A DNA stretch of 64,000 nucleotides from Candidatus Brocadiaceae bacterium S225 (GTDB lineage: Bacteria > Planctomycetota > Brocadiia > Brocadiales > Scalinduaceae), in NCBI GenBank assembly GCA_007859995.1, contig SMSL01000018.1:1-64000 (forward strand), in the 5' to 3' direction. This document shows positions 54,485-63,021 of the stretch, one piece after another; the stretch's first letter is position 1, and each line of letters begins with the position of its first letter. The position numbers and the translations under genes were made by a program. Under the pieces are notes generated by a model that saw only the letters and a list, made by a program, of their open reading frames with translations, ran no database searches and was not told the origin of the DNA.

Positions 54485-55774
54485 ATGAAGGTGTTGGTAA
54501 TTGGAGGTGGTGGAAGGGAGCATAGCCTTGTCTGGAAGATAGCGCAGTCTCCATTGGTAAGTAAGATATTTTGTGCGCCCGGGAATCCTGGTATTTCAGA
54601 ACTTGCCGAATGTATTAATATAACCGCAGATCAAATAGACCTTCTTTGTAAATTTGCTGTTAAAAAGAATATAGACCTTACGGTTGTGGGACCTGAAGCC
54701 CCTTTAGTAGATGGGATTGTAGATGTTTTCGGTAAATACGAATTGAAGGTTTTTGGGCCTGATAAGAAAGCGGCAATTTTAGAAGATAGTAAGGTTTTTT
54801 CAAAACTCCTTTTGAAAAAGCATGGCATACCAACTGCGGATTTCAAGTGTTTCGATAATTATAAACATGCCAGGCAGTACGTTTTATCGAAAGAGGCGCC
54901 AATAGTAGTAAAGGCAGACGGATTGAGTAAGGGCAAAGGAGTGTTTGTCTGTAAAACAAATGAAGAAGCGCTGCGGGCAGTAGGCTCTATCATGAAGGAT
55001 AGAGTGTTTGGTAATGCGGGAAATCAGGTAGTGATAGAAGAGTGCCTGGCAGGCGAGGAGATTTCTCTGCTGGCATTTACTGATGGGAGAAATATTGTTG
55101 CCATGGAGAGCTCTCAGGACCATAAGACTGTCTTTGACGGAGATAAAGGTCCAAATACTGGAGGTATGGGTGCGTACTCGCCTGTTCCAATTATGACGAG
55201 TGAATTGTATCTCCGGGTAGAGAAAGAGATACTTGTGCCAACCGTTCATGCTATGAATAGAGAAGGACGGCCTTATAAGGGCGTTATTTACATTGGTCTG
55301 ATGATAACGTCTTCCGGGCCTATGGTATTAGAATTTAACGTGCGTTTTGGAGACCCTGAGGCCCAGGTAATACTTTCTCGAATGAAAAGCGATATTGTTC
55401 CAATAATGCTGGCTACAATTTCAGGAGAGTTAGACAAGGTAGATTTGGAATGGTATCCACAGGCATCTGTTTGTGTTGTAATGGCATCGGGTGGCTATCC
55501 CGGTATTTATGATAATGGAAAGGGAATTACCGGGTTGGATTTATTGAAGAACCAAGATGGTATATCTGTCTTTCATGCCGGTACGAAATCAGCAGGCGGG
55601 AAGATCGTAACAAATGGAGGACGTGTATTAAACGTTGTTGCTTGTGGTGAAGATATAGAGGACGCACAGAAAAAGGTATATGAAGCGGTGAGTAAGATAT
55701 CATTTGACGGTGCGCATTATCGCATGGACATTGCGAGTAAGGCTATAACCAACCCACATGTGTCTGCCATATAA
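54485..55774 (+). CDS. purD: Phosphoribosylamine-glycine ligase
   Basis: This encodes 429 aa of the GARS family, second step of purine synthesis: phosphoribosylamine + glycine + ATP to GAR. N-terminal GGGGREHSLVWK, ATP-grasp elements (VKADGLSKGKGVFVC, IEECLAGEEISLLA, GPNTGGMGAYSPVP, EFNVRFGDPEAQVIL) and the C-terminal domain are complete. An AGGAGC ribosome site is 7 bases upstream. A CTGCC-TT-GGCAG hairpin lies at about 54451. Confidence 0.96.
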   Translation: MKVLVIGGGGREHSLVWKIAQSPLVSKIFCAPGNPGISELAECINITADQIDLLCKFAVKKNIDLTVVGPEAPLVDGIVDVFGKYELKVFGPDKKAAILEDSKVFSKLLLKKHGIPTADFKCFDNYKHARQYVLSKEAPIVVKADGLSKGKGVFVCKTNEEALRAVGSIMKDRVFGNAGNQVVIEECLAGEEISLLAFTDGRNIVAMESSQDHKTVFDGDKGPNTGGMGAYSPVPIMTSELYLRVEKEILVPTVHAMNREGRPYKGVIYIGLMITSSGPMVLEFNVRFGDPEAQVILSRMKSDIVPIMLATISGELDKVDLEWYPQASVCVVMASGGYPGIYDNGKGITGLDLLKNQDGISVFHAGTKSAGGKIVTNGGRVLNVVACGEDIEDAQKKVYEAVSKISFDGAHYRMDIASKAITNPHVSAI

Positions 55775-55932
55775 AATGTGGATCCTGGGAGTCCTACATT
55801 GCTTTCGTCTGCCAGAACCAGTGTTGTCTGGCTTGCATGCAAGAAGTCCAACACCTGCCTCACTGAAAGATCGTACTGGGATACTTTCGAAAGGGAGCAA
55901 ATGCTGAAGTTCTTCGAGTGCACAAAACAAAA

Positions 55933-56691
55933 ATGAAGGATAGCAGGTTGTCCATTAAGAATATAGCAGGGAAATTAGGCAGGGGGGCGAAGGGCGTTTC
56001 CGAAGAGATCAGAGAAAAAATACCTGCTTATATTGAGCTTTTGAAAATACTTGCCAGGCTAGGCAAGAATATATCACTTGATGTCGACAATGGGATTCTG
56101 AGGATCAGGGAAGGCTTTGTCAACGACTACCTGAGTGACGTGTCCATTGAGGATAAAGGCTTGCGGTCTGTCAGGGTATCCTGTGCGGACGAAAAGGCAT
56201 CTTTCTCACTGGAATTAAAGAAATTCCTTTTTGATGGAGTAATAGAGGTGCCGTTCACGGTTGAACACTTTATTTTCAATAAGGATAAAAGAAGTGTTAC
56301 CTTTAAATTTGGTGAAAAAAAAATAGACAAAGTAAACAACTATTATTCAAAGATTATTTTCTGGTTTAGCTTATCGGTAATCAGCATATTCTATGATAAA
56401 GGAGATAGTTTGAAAAACAGTTTTTTCAATCAGGATTCGCTTACGGTTAATCCTGATGGTACACATACTATAGACCTTAATAAGATTCCGGAGTTAAGAG
56501 AATTATTTAAAAAGAATGTGGTGAATATCAGATACTGGGACGTGATTGCAATGGATAGGCTGTCATTTGAAAAAGGGCTGATAACACTGAGGCTTTCGCG
56601 TAAACTGACCAATATTGTAAGAACTGCCATCGGGATTATTGAAGTGCTGCCGAAAGGCCGGTTTATCAGGCCATTACTGAACAGGTTTTAA
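55933..56691 (+). CDS. Hypothetical protein of unknown family
   Basis: This encodes ~252 aa, basic, with no signal peptide. The N-terminal helix (KNIAGKLGRGAKGVSEEIREK) is followed by beta-rich sequence (DVDNGILRIREGFVNDYLSDVSIEDKG, VRVSCADEKASFSLELKKF, FTVEHFIFNKDKRSVTFKF). Around residue 145 a hydrophobic stretch (IIFWFSLSVISIFYDKG) may contact membrane. The C-terminus ends LPKGRFIRPLLNRF. I recognise no family. ATG 55933 was preferred to GTG 55918. It follows purD by ~160 bases. Confidence 0.65.
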   Translation: MKDSRLSIKNIAGKLGRGAKGVSEEIREKIPAYIELLKILARLGKNISLDVDNGILRIREGFVNDYLSDVSIEDKGLRSVRVSCADEKASFSLELKKFLFDGVIEVPFTVEHFIFNKDKRSVTFKFGEKKIDKVNNYYSKIIFWFSLSVISIFYDKGDSLKNSFFNQDSLTVNPDGTHTIDLNKIPELRELFKKNVVNIRYWDVIAMDRLSFEKGLITLRLSRKLTNIVRTAIGIIEVLPKGRFIRPLLNRF

Positions 56692-56902
56692 ATTTTTCTT
56701 GACAAATTAATTCTACCCATGTAGAATCGAAACCTTTGTATATTGGTAAATAAATTTTGTGTATTTTAAAGAGGAGTGAGAGTAATTTAAGGCAATGTTA
56801 AGGTTATTGTACCTGAGTGTCCGGACCTTTTTTTATAGGCTGGCAGGCAACACGCCACAAATTATTCTTTATCTTTCTTCTTAAAGAAAGGGGGGGTAGA
56901 GA

Positions 56903-57292
56903 ATGGAAGCATACGGACGACATCTTTTACTTGAAATGTGGGATTGTAACAGGTATATCCTTAATGATCCTGAAAAGATCACACAAATTATGTGCACTGC
57001 CGCGAATGATGCCGGCGCGACTGTAGTTAAATCAATATATCACGAGTTTAATCCTCCGGGAATAACTGCTGTAGCTATTTTGTCAGAGTCACACATTTCA
57101 GTACATACATGGCCTATAGAAGGTTATGTGGCAGTTGACGTGTTTACTTGCGGAACAGTAGCTGATCCTCAACTCGCTATTAAAAGTTTACTGGAGGGTT
57201 TTGAACCCAAAGAGCATACTTCAGTGGAGATTAAGAGGGGTTCACCATTTATTAAAGAGACAATGCTGTCTAAAGTCTATTCTGTAACGTAG
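56903..57292 (+). CDS. speD: S-adenosylmethionine decarboxylase proenzyme
   Basis: This encodes 129 aa of the class 1b prokaryotic type. The autocleavage site that gives the pyruvoyl Ser is in LSESHISVHTWP, followed by the catalytic Cys region VDVFTCGTVADPQLA. It makes decarboxylated AdoMet, the aminopropyl donor for spermidine. A very strong AAAGGGGGGG ribosome site lies upstream. speE follows after 27 bases, so the two form an operon. Confidence 0.94.
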   Translation: MEAYGRHLLLEMWDCNRYILNDPEKITQIMCTAANDAGATVVKSIYHEFNPPGITAVAILSESHISVHTWPIEGYVAVDVFTCGTVADPQLAIKSLLEGFEPKEHTSVEIKRGSPFIKETMLSKVYSVT

Positions 57293-57319
57293 CTTAGGGG
57301 AAATAAACTGAAAAAAGAC

Positions 57320-58249
57320 ATGCCTTCACGTTGGATATACGATTACTTCAGTCCGTATGAAGTACACAAACATGCTCTAAGGCAGACACTATATCATGGG
57401 CATTCAGAATATCAGGAGATTGTGATTGCTGAAACTGAGTGTTTTGGTAGATGTTTGATACTTGACAATGAATTCCAATCAGCTGAGCGGGATGAGTTTA
57501 TCTATCACGAAGCCATGGTACAGCCGGCCATGGCTTTACATCCTGATCCAAAAAAAGTAGCCATTATTGGTGGTGGTGAGGGCGCTGCTATACGTGAGGT
57601 CCTCAGCCACAAGACGGTTGAGATGGCAGTGATGGTGGATTTAGATGAAAAAGTGGTAGATTGTGCGAAAAAATACCTGCCAAGCTTTCATGACGGTAGT
57701 TTTTCTGATGAAAGAGCTACGATCCTGTTTGAAGATGGCCGGAAGTTCCTGGAGGAAACAGATGTTACATTTGACGTAATAATTATTGATATTACATGTC
57801 CTCTGGAAGCAGGTCCAGCCTACAAGCTGTTTACCAGAGAATTCTACGATCTCGTGAAACGGAAACTTACACCACAGGGATTACTATCAGTTCAGGCAAG
57901 TACAGTTTCCCATACAGCGTTAAACACATATTCCGTTATTAGTCGAACTCTCAGTGAGGTATTTACTAATGTATTCCCTTCTGTAGCGCATATTCCTTTT
58001 TTTGCCATGCTCTGGGGATTCTGTCTGGCAACGAACGATGTGGACCCTGCTCAGATAAGCAGAGAAGAGATAGATCGTAGGATTTCTGAAAGAGTTACAA
58101 GGGAATTGAGATACTATGACGGTATTACCCACCAGGCCCTCTTTAACGTCCCGAAATATGTAAGGAAGGCTTTGGAAGAACAGACACACGTCAATCTGGA
58201 CAACAATCCCCTTATGGAGCAATTTCCTGGCCTGTCTGAGAAGGGCTAA
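57320..58249 (+). CDS. speE: Spermidine synthase (polyamine aminopropyltransferase)
   Basis: This encodes 309 aa: N-terminal beta domain (SEYQEIVIAETECFGRCLILDNEFQSAERDEF in pieces), Rossmann core with IGGGEGAAIREVL, VDLDEKVVDCAKKYLP and IIIDITCPLEAGP, where an Asp acts in catalysis. It transfers aminopropyl groups from decarboxylated AdoMet to putrescine or, as in some lineages, agmatine. With the pyruvoyl arginine decarboxylase nearby, an agmatine-based route is possible. No speB (agmatinase) is in the window. Confidence 0.93.
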   Translation: MPSRWIYDYFSPYEVHKHALRQTLYHGHSEYQEIVIAETECFGRCLILDNEFQSAERDEFIYHEAMVQPAMALHPDPKKVAIIGGGEGAAIREVLSHKTVEMAVMVDLDEKVVDCAKKYLPSFHDGSFSDERATILFEDGRKFLEETDVTFDVIIIDITCPLEAGPAYKLFTREFYDLVKRKLTPQGLLSVQASTVSHTALNTYSVISRTLSEVFTNVFPSVAHIPFFAMLWGFCLATNDVDPAQISREEIDRRISERVTRELRYYDGITHQALFNVPKYVRKALEEQTHVNLDNNPLMEQFPGLSEKG

Positions 58250-58545
58250 TTGTAAAACATTTGAAACGCAATCTCCCTCCTTTTACTTCTATCTGTGTTT
58301 CTATCCCAAGAATATAAACCATCTTTTCAAATGATAATTCTTCTGAATTAAATTCTGCCATATTATACAGCCTGCCCCCTGGTATTTATAAAAACTAAAG
58401 CCGAAAGTTTCACAATTGCCAGGAAGATTTGATACTTTTCATATTCCATGCACAGGCTCGAATGTCTGAATAAAGAAATCGGGCATGTACTCAGTCCACC
58501 ATAACTACCGGCGAGTAAAAATGACACGGAGCGGAATTGAGCATC

Positions 58546-60705
58546 TCACTTTTCCGACTGTTTCATCGAAAGAGAAATCCTTTTCATTTCGACGTCAACG
58601 TCAAGGACCTTTACCTTAACAATGTCACCAACTGAAACATGACCTTTTATGTCTTTTACGAATTTGTTGGCAATCTCTGAGATGTGGACAAGTCCGTCCT
58701 GGTGTACGCCTATATCCACAAAGGCTCCAAAGTTAGCCACATTTGTTACACATCCTTCCAGTACCATGCCCGGTACCAGATCTTCTATTTCATTAATTGA
58801 ATCGTCAAAAGCCGCAGAAACAAATTTTTTGCGCGGATCGCGTCCCGGTTTCTTAAGCTCTTCCAGTATGTCGGTTATAGTGGGAAGCCCCGCCTTATCG
58901 CTGACAAAGGTGTGAGGGTCAAGCGTTTTCAGCAGTTCTTCACAACCAATTATCTCACTCGGATCTTTTTGAAGGTTTTCTGCAATCGCATCTACAATAT
59001 AGTAACTTTCGGGGTGAACGGCTGAATTATCCAGCAGATTGGTGGAATTGCGGATACGCATGAAGCCGGCGCACTGTTCAAATGCCTTCGGACCAAGTTT
59101 GCTGACTTTTAGAAACTGTTTCCTGCTGGAGAATAGTCCGTTCTGATTACGGTGGCTCACAATATTCTCAGCAAGGCCGTTGCTGATACCGGCTACATAG
59201 GAGAGTAGCTCTTTTGATGCGGTATTAACATCCACTCCCACATAGTTGACACAGTCTTCGACAACATCATCCAGCTTCTTTTTAAGTTTTTTCTGCTGTA
59301 CATCATGTTGATACTGGCCCACACCTATGGATTTCGGATCGATCTTTACCAGCTCTGCCAGTGGGTCCTGTAGGCGACGGGCGATACTTACTGCTCCTCG
59401 AACGGTAATATCCTTGTCAGGAAATTCCCTTGCGGCAACTTCAGATGCGGAGTAGATAGACGCTCCTGATTCATTAACTATTACGACTTTTATTTTTCCC
59501 TTAAATTGTTTTGCGTCATCCCGGTCGAGCGCCCAGTTTACAAACTTGTCTGTTTCACGCGATCCGGTGCCATTACCGATGGCTACCAACTCAATATTAT
59601 ATTTGCTAAACCAGTTATATAATATTCTGGCCGATCCTTCGAAATCCTTTCTGGGTTCAGTGGGATAAATAACTGCGTCATCAAGGAGTTTTCCGGTATT
59701 ATCCAGTGCTACAATCTTACAACCGGTACGGAAACCCGGATCAATTCCCACAATATGACGCCCACCTCCCGGTGGGGCCAGAAGTAAACTATTAAGATTG
59801 GAGGCAAAGGTCTCTATCGCTTCTTCATCCGCCTTGTCCTTATTTTCAAGGCGAATTCTCGATATTATGGATGTCTTCATCAGGCGATTGTATGAATCAT
59901 CAATTGCATCTGATACAATACACGCTGACTTATTCTTCCTGTTTCCAATTATACTGTTTCTCAGTTTTGCAAGAATTTGTTCATCCTCTACTTCGATTGT
60001 AAAAGTAATTACTCCTTCGTTTTCTGCGCGTCTTAAGCCCAGCATATTGTGGCTTGAGATAGTGTCGACAGTATGATGGTAATCATAGTACATATTGTAT
60101 TTTGTATTTTTTTCTTTGTATTCCTTCTTTACCTTTGAAACATAATTGCCTTTTTCATGCATCTGTTTGTAGACAATGTTCCTGTAATCGGCATTTTCTG
60201 ACACAGTTTCTGATATAATATCCATGGCTCCCGCCAGCGCTTCGTCAACACTATTTACGTCATTAAAATCGGGCATTGATATGGTTGCTGAGTTAACAGG
60301 ATCAAAGCCGTCTTCCATTTCCATTATCTTTATGGCTAATGGTTCCAATCCCTTTTCTCTGGCGATGGTAGCACGGGTTCTTCTCTTTGGTTTGAATGGA
60401 AGGTAAATTTCTTCCAGTTCGTTCTTAGACAAACAATCAAGGATTGCCTTTTCAAGCTCGGGAGACATCTTGCCCTGTTCGATAATAGTTTTCGTTACCG
60501 TCTCCTTCCTCTCCAGGAGTTCTCCCAGGTAGAGGTGACGCTCTTCTATCTTCCGGAGAATTACTTCATCAAGACCGCCGGTTACTTCCTTACGATATCT
60601 TGCTACAAATGGGACCGTGTTACCCTCGGCAAAGAGGGATAAGACTTTGCTGACTATTGGTTTCGCCAGATTAAGTTCATCTGCGATAATTTGTGTATTA
60701 TCCAT
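58546..60705 (-). CDS. tex: Tex-family RNA-binding protein (S1 domain)
   Basis: This encodes 719 aa. It has the N-terminal Tex helical region (VPFVARYRKEVTGGLDE), the YqgF/RuvX-like fold (GIDPGFRTGCKIVALD, VAIGNGTGSRETDKF), a helix-hairpin-helix pair and a C-terminal S1 domain (GCVTNVANFGAFVDIGVHQDGLVHISE). Family members associate with transcription and RNA turnover and bind nucleic acid. Complete length for the family. AAGGTAG ribosome site upstream. The 296-base gap before it and the 334-base gap after it show no gene. Confidence 0.95.
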   Translation of the reverse strand: MDNTQIIADELNLAKPIVSKVLSLFAEGNTVPFVARYRKEVTGGLDEVILRKIEERHLYLGELLERKETVTKTIIEQGKMSPELEKAILDCLSKNELEEIYLPFKPKRRTRATIAREKGLEPLAIKIMEMEDGFDPVNSATISMPDFNDVNSVDEALAGAMDIISETVSENADYRNIVYKQMHEKGNYVSKVKKEYKEKNTKYNMYYDYHHTVDTISSHNMLGLRRAENEGVITFTIEVEDEQILAKLRNSIIGNRKNKSACIVSDAIDDSYNRLMKTSIISRIRLENKDKADEEAIETFASNLNSLLLAPPGGGRHIVGIDPGFRTGCKIVALDNTGKLLDDAVIYPTEPRKDFEGSARILYNWFSKYNIELVAIGNGTGSRETDKFVNWALDRDDAKQFKGKIKVVIVNESGASIYSASEVAAREFPDKDITVRGAVSIARRLQDPLAELVKIDPKSIGVGQYQHDVQQKKLKKKLDDVVEDCVNYVGVDVNTASKELLSYVAGISNGLAENIVSHRNQNGLFSSRKQFLKVSKLGPKAFEQCAGFMRIRNSTNLLDNSAVHPESYYIVDAIAENLQKDPSEIIGCEELLKTLDPHTFVSDKAGLPTITDILEELKKPGRDPRKKFVSAAFDDSINEIEDLVPGMVLEGCVTNVANFGAFVDIGVHQDGLVHISEIANKFVKDIKGHVSVGDIVKVKVLDVDVEMKRISLSMKQSEK

Positions 60706-61039
60706 AAAGATATCTACCTTCTTTGAATTTGATTTTATAGAAACTTCAAGGTGATACTGTAGGGAAGTATAATAACATACCCTTGCCGTATTAGAGTTTT
60801 TCCTGGCATTCTTCTCTGGAACGAGTATACCATAGTACTTATACCTATACTACTTTATCTTGCAAAAAACAAGTTTAAGCCGTATACTGGATCCATTTGT
60901 TGATATCCATCCAAAATGCCTGGTTACTACATTGTGTATACGACGGTGTGAGGCTAACCGGCTTAACATATGTACTTAATTAATAAGTGACCCACAATAT
61001 TTCTGGCGTTGCGCTAAAATCTATAAAGGAGAAAAAATT

Positions 61040-62191
61040 ATGTCATCATTTATCGTTCCACGGAAAATATATCATGGGCTTGGGTCTTTGGAGAACCTGA
61101 AAGAGGTGGAAGGCAGTAAAGCCGTTATCGTTATAGGCGGTGGTTCAATAAAAAGCTCCGGTTTTCTCGATAAAACTATCAACCTTTTGAAAGAAGCCGG
61201 TATTACTTCGACTGTTTTTGAAGGGGTAGAGTCTGATCCTTCCGTTGAAACCGTGATGAAAGGGGCGGAATTTCTCAAACATGAGAAACCTGATCTTATT
61301 ATTGGTCTGGGTGGCTGTTCTGCCATCGACGCAGCCAAGGCAATGTGGGTATTTTATGAATACCCTGAAGTCACTTTTGAAGAGATTGTTCGTCCATTTA
61401 TGATAAAACCACTGCGCAACAAGGCCCACTTTGTTGCTATTCCATCCACCAGTGGGACGGGCACCGAGGTGACCGGCCTTTCGGTCATCACTGACCGCAG
61501 TAAAGGGACCAAATACCCCTTAGTATCCTATGAGCTGTGCCCCGATATTGCTATAGTAGACGGAAATCTTTGCCAAAGCATGCCTCCCAATATCACCGCT
61601 AATACAGGGATGGATGCGTTATCCCACGATGTTGAAGCCTTTGTTGCCGGCCTGGCATCACCTTACACTGACGCGCTCTCCATACATTCTGTCCGTATCG
61701 TTTTCGATTACCTTCCTCGGGTTTTTAAGGACGGAAATAACCTTGAAGCCCGTCAGGCCATGCATGATGCTTCCTGTTTGGGCGGGATGGCATTTTCCAA
61801 CGCTATTTTAGGTATTACCCACTCAATGGCACACCAGATTGGTGGCATGTTCAGTGTTCCACATGGTTGCGCGAATGCCATCCTTATGCCAAACGTGATT
61901 CGGTTTAATAGCCGCAGCACTGACAAATACTGCTTGTTGGCCCAAGCTCTGGGCAAGGAAACTGCCGAGGATTTTGCCAGGGAGATAGAGAATCTCAGGC
62001 AGAGCGTGGATATTAAGAGTAATTTCAAAGAGTATGGTGTTGATCCTGATGTTTGGGAAGAAAAATTGGATGCCATAACGCAGAGCGCCATGGATGATCC
62101 TTGTACCGGAACTAATCCGCGGCAACCGACTCCGGAAGAGATAAAAAGGATTTTCGAGTGCTGCTTCAGCGGCGAAGCTGTCGATTTTTAA
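61040..62191 (+). CDS. Iron-containing alcohol dehydrogenase
   Basis: This encodes 383 aa of the group III ADH family: NAD-binding VIGGGSIKSSG and GLGGCSAIDAAKAMWV, PSTSGTGTEVTG, and metal ligands in TGMDALSHDVEAFV and ITHSMAHQIGGMFSVPHGCANAIL (His residues). It resembles butanol-dehydrogenase-like and AdhE C-terminal domains; it would interconvert an alcohol and an aldehyde with NAD(P). Substrate is not predictable. AAAGGAG ribosome site is well placed. Confidence 0.93.
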   Translation: MSSFIVPRKIYHGLGSLENLKEVEGSKAVIVIGGGSIKSSGFLDKTINLLKEAGITSTVFEGVESDPSVETVMKGAEFLKHEKPDLIIGLGGCSAIDAAKAMWVFYEYPEVTFEEIVRPFMIKPLRNKAHFVAIPSTSGTGTEVTGLSVITDRSKGTKYPLVSYELCPDIAIVDGNLCQSMPPNITANTGMDALSHDVEAFVAGLASPYTDALSIHSVRIVFDYLPRVFKDGNNLEARQAMHDASCLGGMAFSNAILGITHSMAHQIGGMFSVPHGCANAILMPNVIRFNSRSTDKYCLLAQALGKETAEDFAREIENLRQSVDIKSNFKEYGVDPDVWEEKLDAITQSAMDDPCTGTNPRQPTPEEIKRIFECCFSGEAVDF

Positions 62192-62333
62192 CCCTGCGAG
62201 ATTGCAGGCCATATAAGAAAAATGGACAAGCATAACTCTTTTTTGTAGCATCGGGTCTAAACGTTCAGGCTCATACTACAAGTCTGAACCTGCGATAAAC
62301 AAACGAGTTTGTACATGCCATAGGAGTAAGTTC

Positions 62334-62630
62334 TTATTGTTTTTCCTTTGTACGTACAGGATGTGTTTTCGGTAATTCTCTGGCGATTTGAGCAGCACCC
62401 GGAGAGCACTCGGAATGGCCCCATCCGCTTGCACTGACCCCGTCAGTTATGTCATAAATAATATTGTCGTCTTGAGTCGGACTGATACCTTTAGGGACAT
62501 AATCCAGATTGAGTTTATGTCGAAGCTTCCACGCAATATTGTGGTCCGCACAAGAACTGTCACCGCTGACACCTATTGCCCCCAGAATTTTACCACTGCT
62601 GTCGTATAAATGATAAACCACCGGTATCAT
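62334..62630 (-). pseudogene. Fragment of a GlcG/HbpS-type heme-binding protein
   Basis: The frame reads IPVVYHLYDSSGKILGAIGV, then SGDSSCADHNIAWKLRHKLN and GWGHSECSPGA, matching the C-terminal half of the heme-binding (GlcG/HbpS, DUF336-like) family. The N-terminal half of a usual ~150-190 residue protein is absent, with no strong ribosome site at the start. It is most likely a truncated gene, or a shortened variant. The 390 bases upstream of 63022 contain only the promoter below. Confidence 0.55.
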
Positions 62631-62951
62631 TTAATCTACTATTGGCGGATTTGGCCTTATGCCGTCCCGTTTGACTATAGGTGGGAATTGATCTTACGGT
62701 AAATCACGTATTAACTATAATATGTATGGCGGATTATCAGTCCGACCGGATTATTCTGACGCGAGTGACGTGTATCTTTCTTTACGTTTAAATGACTTGA
62801 ATAGTAAGGATACATATTATTCAAGTCAAGTGAAAAGAGGTTAGAATGATATTTTGGATTTACCACCTGGTAACACTTGATATCTACAACTCTTTAAAAT
62901 TGAATCAATTAAAATAAATTTATAGAGTATTCTTGTGTGACAATAAATTGA

Positions 62952-62979
62952 TTGACAAGATAATCATAAAGGATAAGAT
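62952..62979 (+). promoter_or_regulatory. Sigma70-type promoter before the acidic repeat gene
   Basis: TTGACA (62952-62957) and TAAGAT (62974-62979) with a 16-base spacer, about 45 bases before ATG 63022. Confidence 0.45.
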
Positions 62980-63021
62980 TTCAATTTATCACTATAACGA
63001 ATAAGTCGTGTTAGAAACTTG

